Positions 62,644 through 64,000 of a DNA stretch of 64,000 bases are shown in pieces. This stretch comes from Ancylostoma caninum (Eukaryota > Nematoda > Chromadorea > Rhabditida > Ancylostomatidae). Position 1 is the stretch's first letter. Each line of letters opens with the position of its first letter. Made by a program: the position numbers and the translations under genes. The stretch is taken from contig JBAJFG010000625.1 in assembly GCA_037903475.1 (NCBI GenBank), forward strand, positions 124,001 through 188,000, in the 5' to 3' direction. Below the pieces are notes generated by a model. The model had not been told where the DNA came from and did not search any database. It saw only the letters and a list, made by a program, of their open reading frames with translations.

Positions 62644-62970
62644 GTGTTACGGACGTACTTTAAAAAGTGTTTTTTCAAGCTCCAGTACGACATCGCTCTG
62701 GCGCCTGCAGTTGTTGGACCTGTCGGACCTGTTGGACCTCAACCACCTGCCACACGAGAACCGCCGCAAACTCGTCCATCTGTCACGGTTGGGTCTCCTG
62801 CTACGATAGGCCCGATAGCCACCATCAAGCATATTCCGTCATGTTTCTGTCCTATCTGTCCACGCTGGCCACCGTATCCATGGGACCCGCCGTACCCATG
62901 GCCTTATCCGTGGTGTCCATGGCCGTGCCGTCGTTACTACATATGTCTACGATGTGTCCGATCTTCTTGA
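62644..62970 (+). CDS. Pro/Trp/Cys-rich frame, possible exon of a secreted protein
   Basis: A frame of 108 codons, open from a non-ATG codon to TGA. It holds a short collagen-like run (GPVGPVGPQ), a Pro/Thr-rich linker and a striking tail of repeated PYPW/PW units (PPYPWDPPYPWPYPWCPWPC) with CxxC pairs. It lacks an ATG, so it would have to be an internal or terminal exon, entered at TTTTTTCAAG (62,679) or CTCCAG (62,685). Both options are phase 0 and would also join the exon ending at 61,480. TATAAAAA at 62,623-62,630 lies just upstream. The other two plus frames are also open over much of this GC-rich stretch, so the reading frame is uncertain. Not recognised. Confidence 0.3.
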   Translation: MLRTYFKKCFFKLQYDIALAPAVVGPVGPVGPQPPATREPPQTRPSVTVGSPATIGPIATIKHIPSCFCPICPRWPPYPWDPPYPWPYPWCPWPCRRYYICLRCVRSS

Positions 62971-63102
62971 TGCCGTTGTTTATCGCCTCGAAGTCTTGTC
63001 GGGAAACCTTCGATATAGGGATCTGGTTCCGATATTCAGGGCAAGTTTTACTGTAGCGTTAACTGAGTATGGCAAAGCTTTAACTTTAAGGCCCTCATCG
63101 AT

Positions 63103-63276
63103 ATGGCGAGCGACCCATTTTTGCTTGATGAAGATGGAGACTACTCAGAAGTGGATGAAATTTTAGATGCAGGAAGCTGGTGCATTGAATTTGGTTTGGG
63201 AACCGCTCAGATAACATCAGTTCATCAAAAACCACCATTGCAGCTGTACTTCGTGAAAAAGAACGGCGCGCAGTAG
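63103..63276 (+). CDS. Hypothetical 57-residue open frame (acidic start)
   Basis: ATG to TAG frame starting MASDPFLLDEDGDYSEVDEI. Its composition (acidic N-terminus, then mixed residues with balanced use of Gly, Glu and Ile) looks more like protein than the surrounding frames. No family is recognised. It overlaps in a different frame the upstream part of the next candidate, so both cannot be right over 63,200-63,276. A 140-codon frame on the minus strand also covers it. Confidence 0.22.
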   Translation: MASDPFLLDEDGDYSEVDEILDAGSWCIEFGLGTAQITSVHQKPPLQLYFVKKNGAQ

Positions 63277-63281
63277 CGTAG

Positions 63282-63506
63282 TGGGAAAGAGCCACCGTCA
63301 GCCGAGTCGATGAGTAAGTCAGCAATAATTCCACATCAAATAACTTCTTCAGAACGAAAACCACTGTTCTAGGAAAAGCTATGGAGGAGCAGAACAATAC
63401 CTCAACGACAGGTGCGCCCACCGCTGCTGCAAAGCCACCAAAATGGGAGAAAATCAAGAAAATTCTGAAGATTATCATCAGGATACTAGAGAGTCTGCTG
63501 GAATGA
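63282..63506 (+). CDS. Candidate 3' end of a gene with an amphipathic C-terminal helix
   Basis: Partial frame in two pieces, 63,282-63,313 and 63,353-63,506, separated by a 39-nt GTAAGT...TTCTTCAG intron that preserves the frame across the join. The product ends with a Thr/Ala/Pro linker (NNTSTTGAPTAAAKPP) and then WEKIKKILKIIIRILESLLE, a strongly amphipathic helix with Lys/Arg/Glu on one face and Ile/Leu on the other, before TGA. Directly upstream the same frame has TAG at 63,279-63,281, so the 5' limit is unknown, or the copy is broken. An intron of 39 nt is at the lower limit for nematodes. The family is not recognised. Confidence 0.3.
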
Positions 63507-63692
63507 TAGATCTTCATCTAGTGGAGTGATACCAGATGAATAAGCATAAAAATTGTAAAATTTTAAGGAACAGGTTGAAACTCGTCGGGCAGCATTGGAC
63601 CAATACCTGTGAGTCTGACTCTTTGTAATAGGTTAAGGATAAATCCATCACTACTAAACTTCGAACTTCGGTTTAATTACCCAAGTTTGATG

Positions 63693-63815
63693 TTTCACTA
63701 GTTTTATTATTCCTATTCTATTACTCTACTACTATTCCTACTCTACTATTATTCTATTACTATTATTCCTAGTCTTCAACTATTTCTTTCTACTATTTTA
63801 TTCTACTATTCTGCT
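63693..63815. repeat. (TATTCTA)-like low-complexity tract
   Basis: Pyrimidine-rich stretch built from CTATTATTC and TACTATT variants over about 120 bp, followed by two hairpins near the window end. No gene is visible. Confidence 0.8.
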
Positions 63816-63880
63816 GATTTCGACAACTTTTTCTTCTTGACAGGTTAGTTCTGTTTATCTTCTCTTTTAAGTTATGTTTT

Positions 63881-63956
63881 GGCCATCCCTCCCTTACTGA
63901 TGAGTGCAGGGGATGGCCGAAACTTTTAGTTTAGTTTCCGTAAACGGAAACTAAAC
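63881..63956. repeat. Two adjacent hairpins
   Basis: GGCCATCCC (63,881-63,889) pairs with GGGATGGCC (63,910-63,918). Directly after, GTTTAGTTTCCGT pairs with ACGGAAACTAAAC across a 2-nt loop (63,929-63,956). Sitting beyond the last gene candidate they could be transcript-end structures or a transposon end cut by the window edge. Confidence 0.7.
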
Positions 63957-64000
63957 AAATATGCATTTTTTTCTCTCTTCTCTTGTTTATTTCGAGTCCC

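Noticed and set aside
63095..63517. 140-codon minus-strand frame with a signal-peptide-like start
   Set aside because: The hydrophobic start is the reverse complement of an amphipathic-helix code on the plus strand, which has better codon structure and a frame-keeping intron.
63894..63924. CTGATGAG...CGAAAC resembling a hammerhead core
   Set aside because: The 13 nt between the boxes cannot form a proper stem II, and the GGCCATCCC/GGGATGGCC pairing encloses the CTGATGA box and competes with a hammerhead fold.
1..64000. CRISPR array, bacterial operon or phage system
   Set aside because: No spaced direct-repeat array and no prokaryotic gene organisation; introns and the lem-2 gene show nuclear animal DNA.

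Overview
The window reads as nuclear DNA of a nematode, most likely a rhabditid or strongylid (hookworm-like) worm. The evidence is short introns ending in TTTCAG, a trans-splice-type acceptor just before the start of the clearest gene, a LEM-2/MAN1 protein whose LEM domain looks nematode-like, and a landscape of small inverted-repeat DNA transposons in an AT-leaning background. The species cannot be fixed from the sequence alone.

Layout. About 1-51,000 is gene-poor. I find no complete gene there, only isolated exon-like patches (1,256; 17,085; 26,689-26,879 minus; 46,349) among many mobile-element copies. These are a hammerhead/Penelope-like remnant (about 2,396-2,470), a lone mariner-type end (4,933), two copies of a TTAA-flanked element (12,749-13,175 and 30,842-31,256), a 135-bp palindromic element with TAA duplications (19,348-19,482), a TA-flanked element with long arms (24,267-25,025), three hAT-type non-autonomous elements with exact 8-bp target-site duplications (33,521-34,433; 39,374-40,537; 47,154-48,082), and two further dispersed families (21.2/25.7 kb and 42.4/62.4/35.0 kb).

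51,581-57,384, minus strand, holds the one secure gene, a lem-2/MAN1 orthologue. I resolved fourteen in-phase exons coding for about 611 residues: LEM domain, Ser/Thr/Pro/Arg-rich nucleoplasmic region with a 19-residue duplication, two membrane segments with a very short lumenal loop, the MAN1-type winged-helix region, and an RRM-like end. The last exon or exons are not settled.

57.4-64.0 kb has several weaker candidates. The best is a two-exon small secreted protein at 61,295-61,995 with a TATA box. Others are a Pro/Trp/Cys-rich frame at 62,644-62,970, a 57-codon frame at 63,103-63,276, and an amphipathic-helix-ending frame at 63,282-63,506 with a tiny intron. Apart from lem-2 no pathway can be reconstructed. 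The main story is one nuclear-envelope gene next to a stretch shaped by repeated DNA-transposon insertion.
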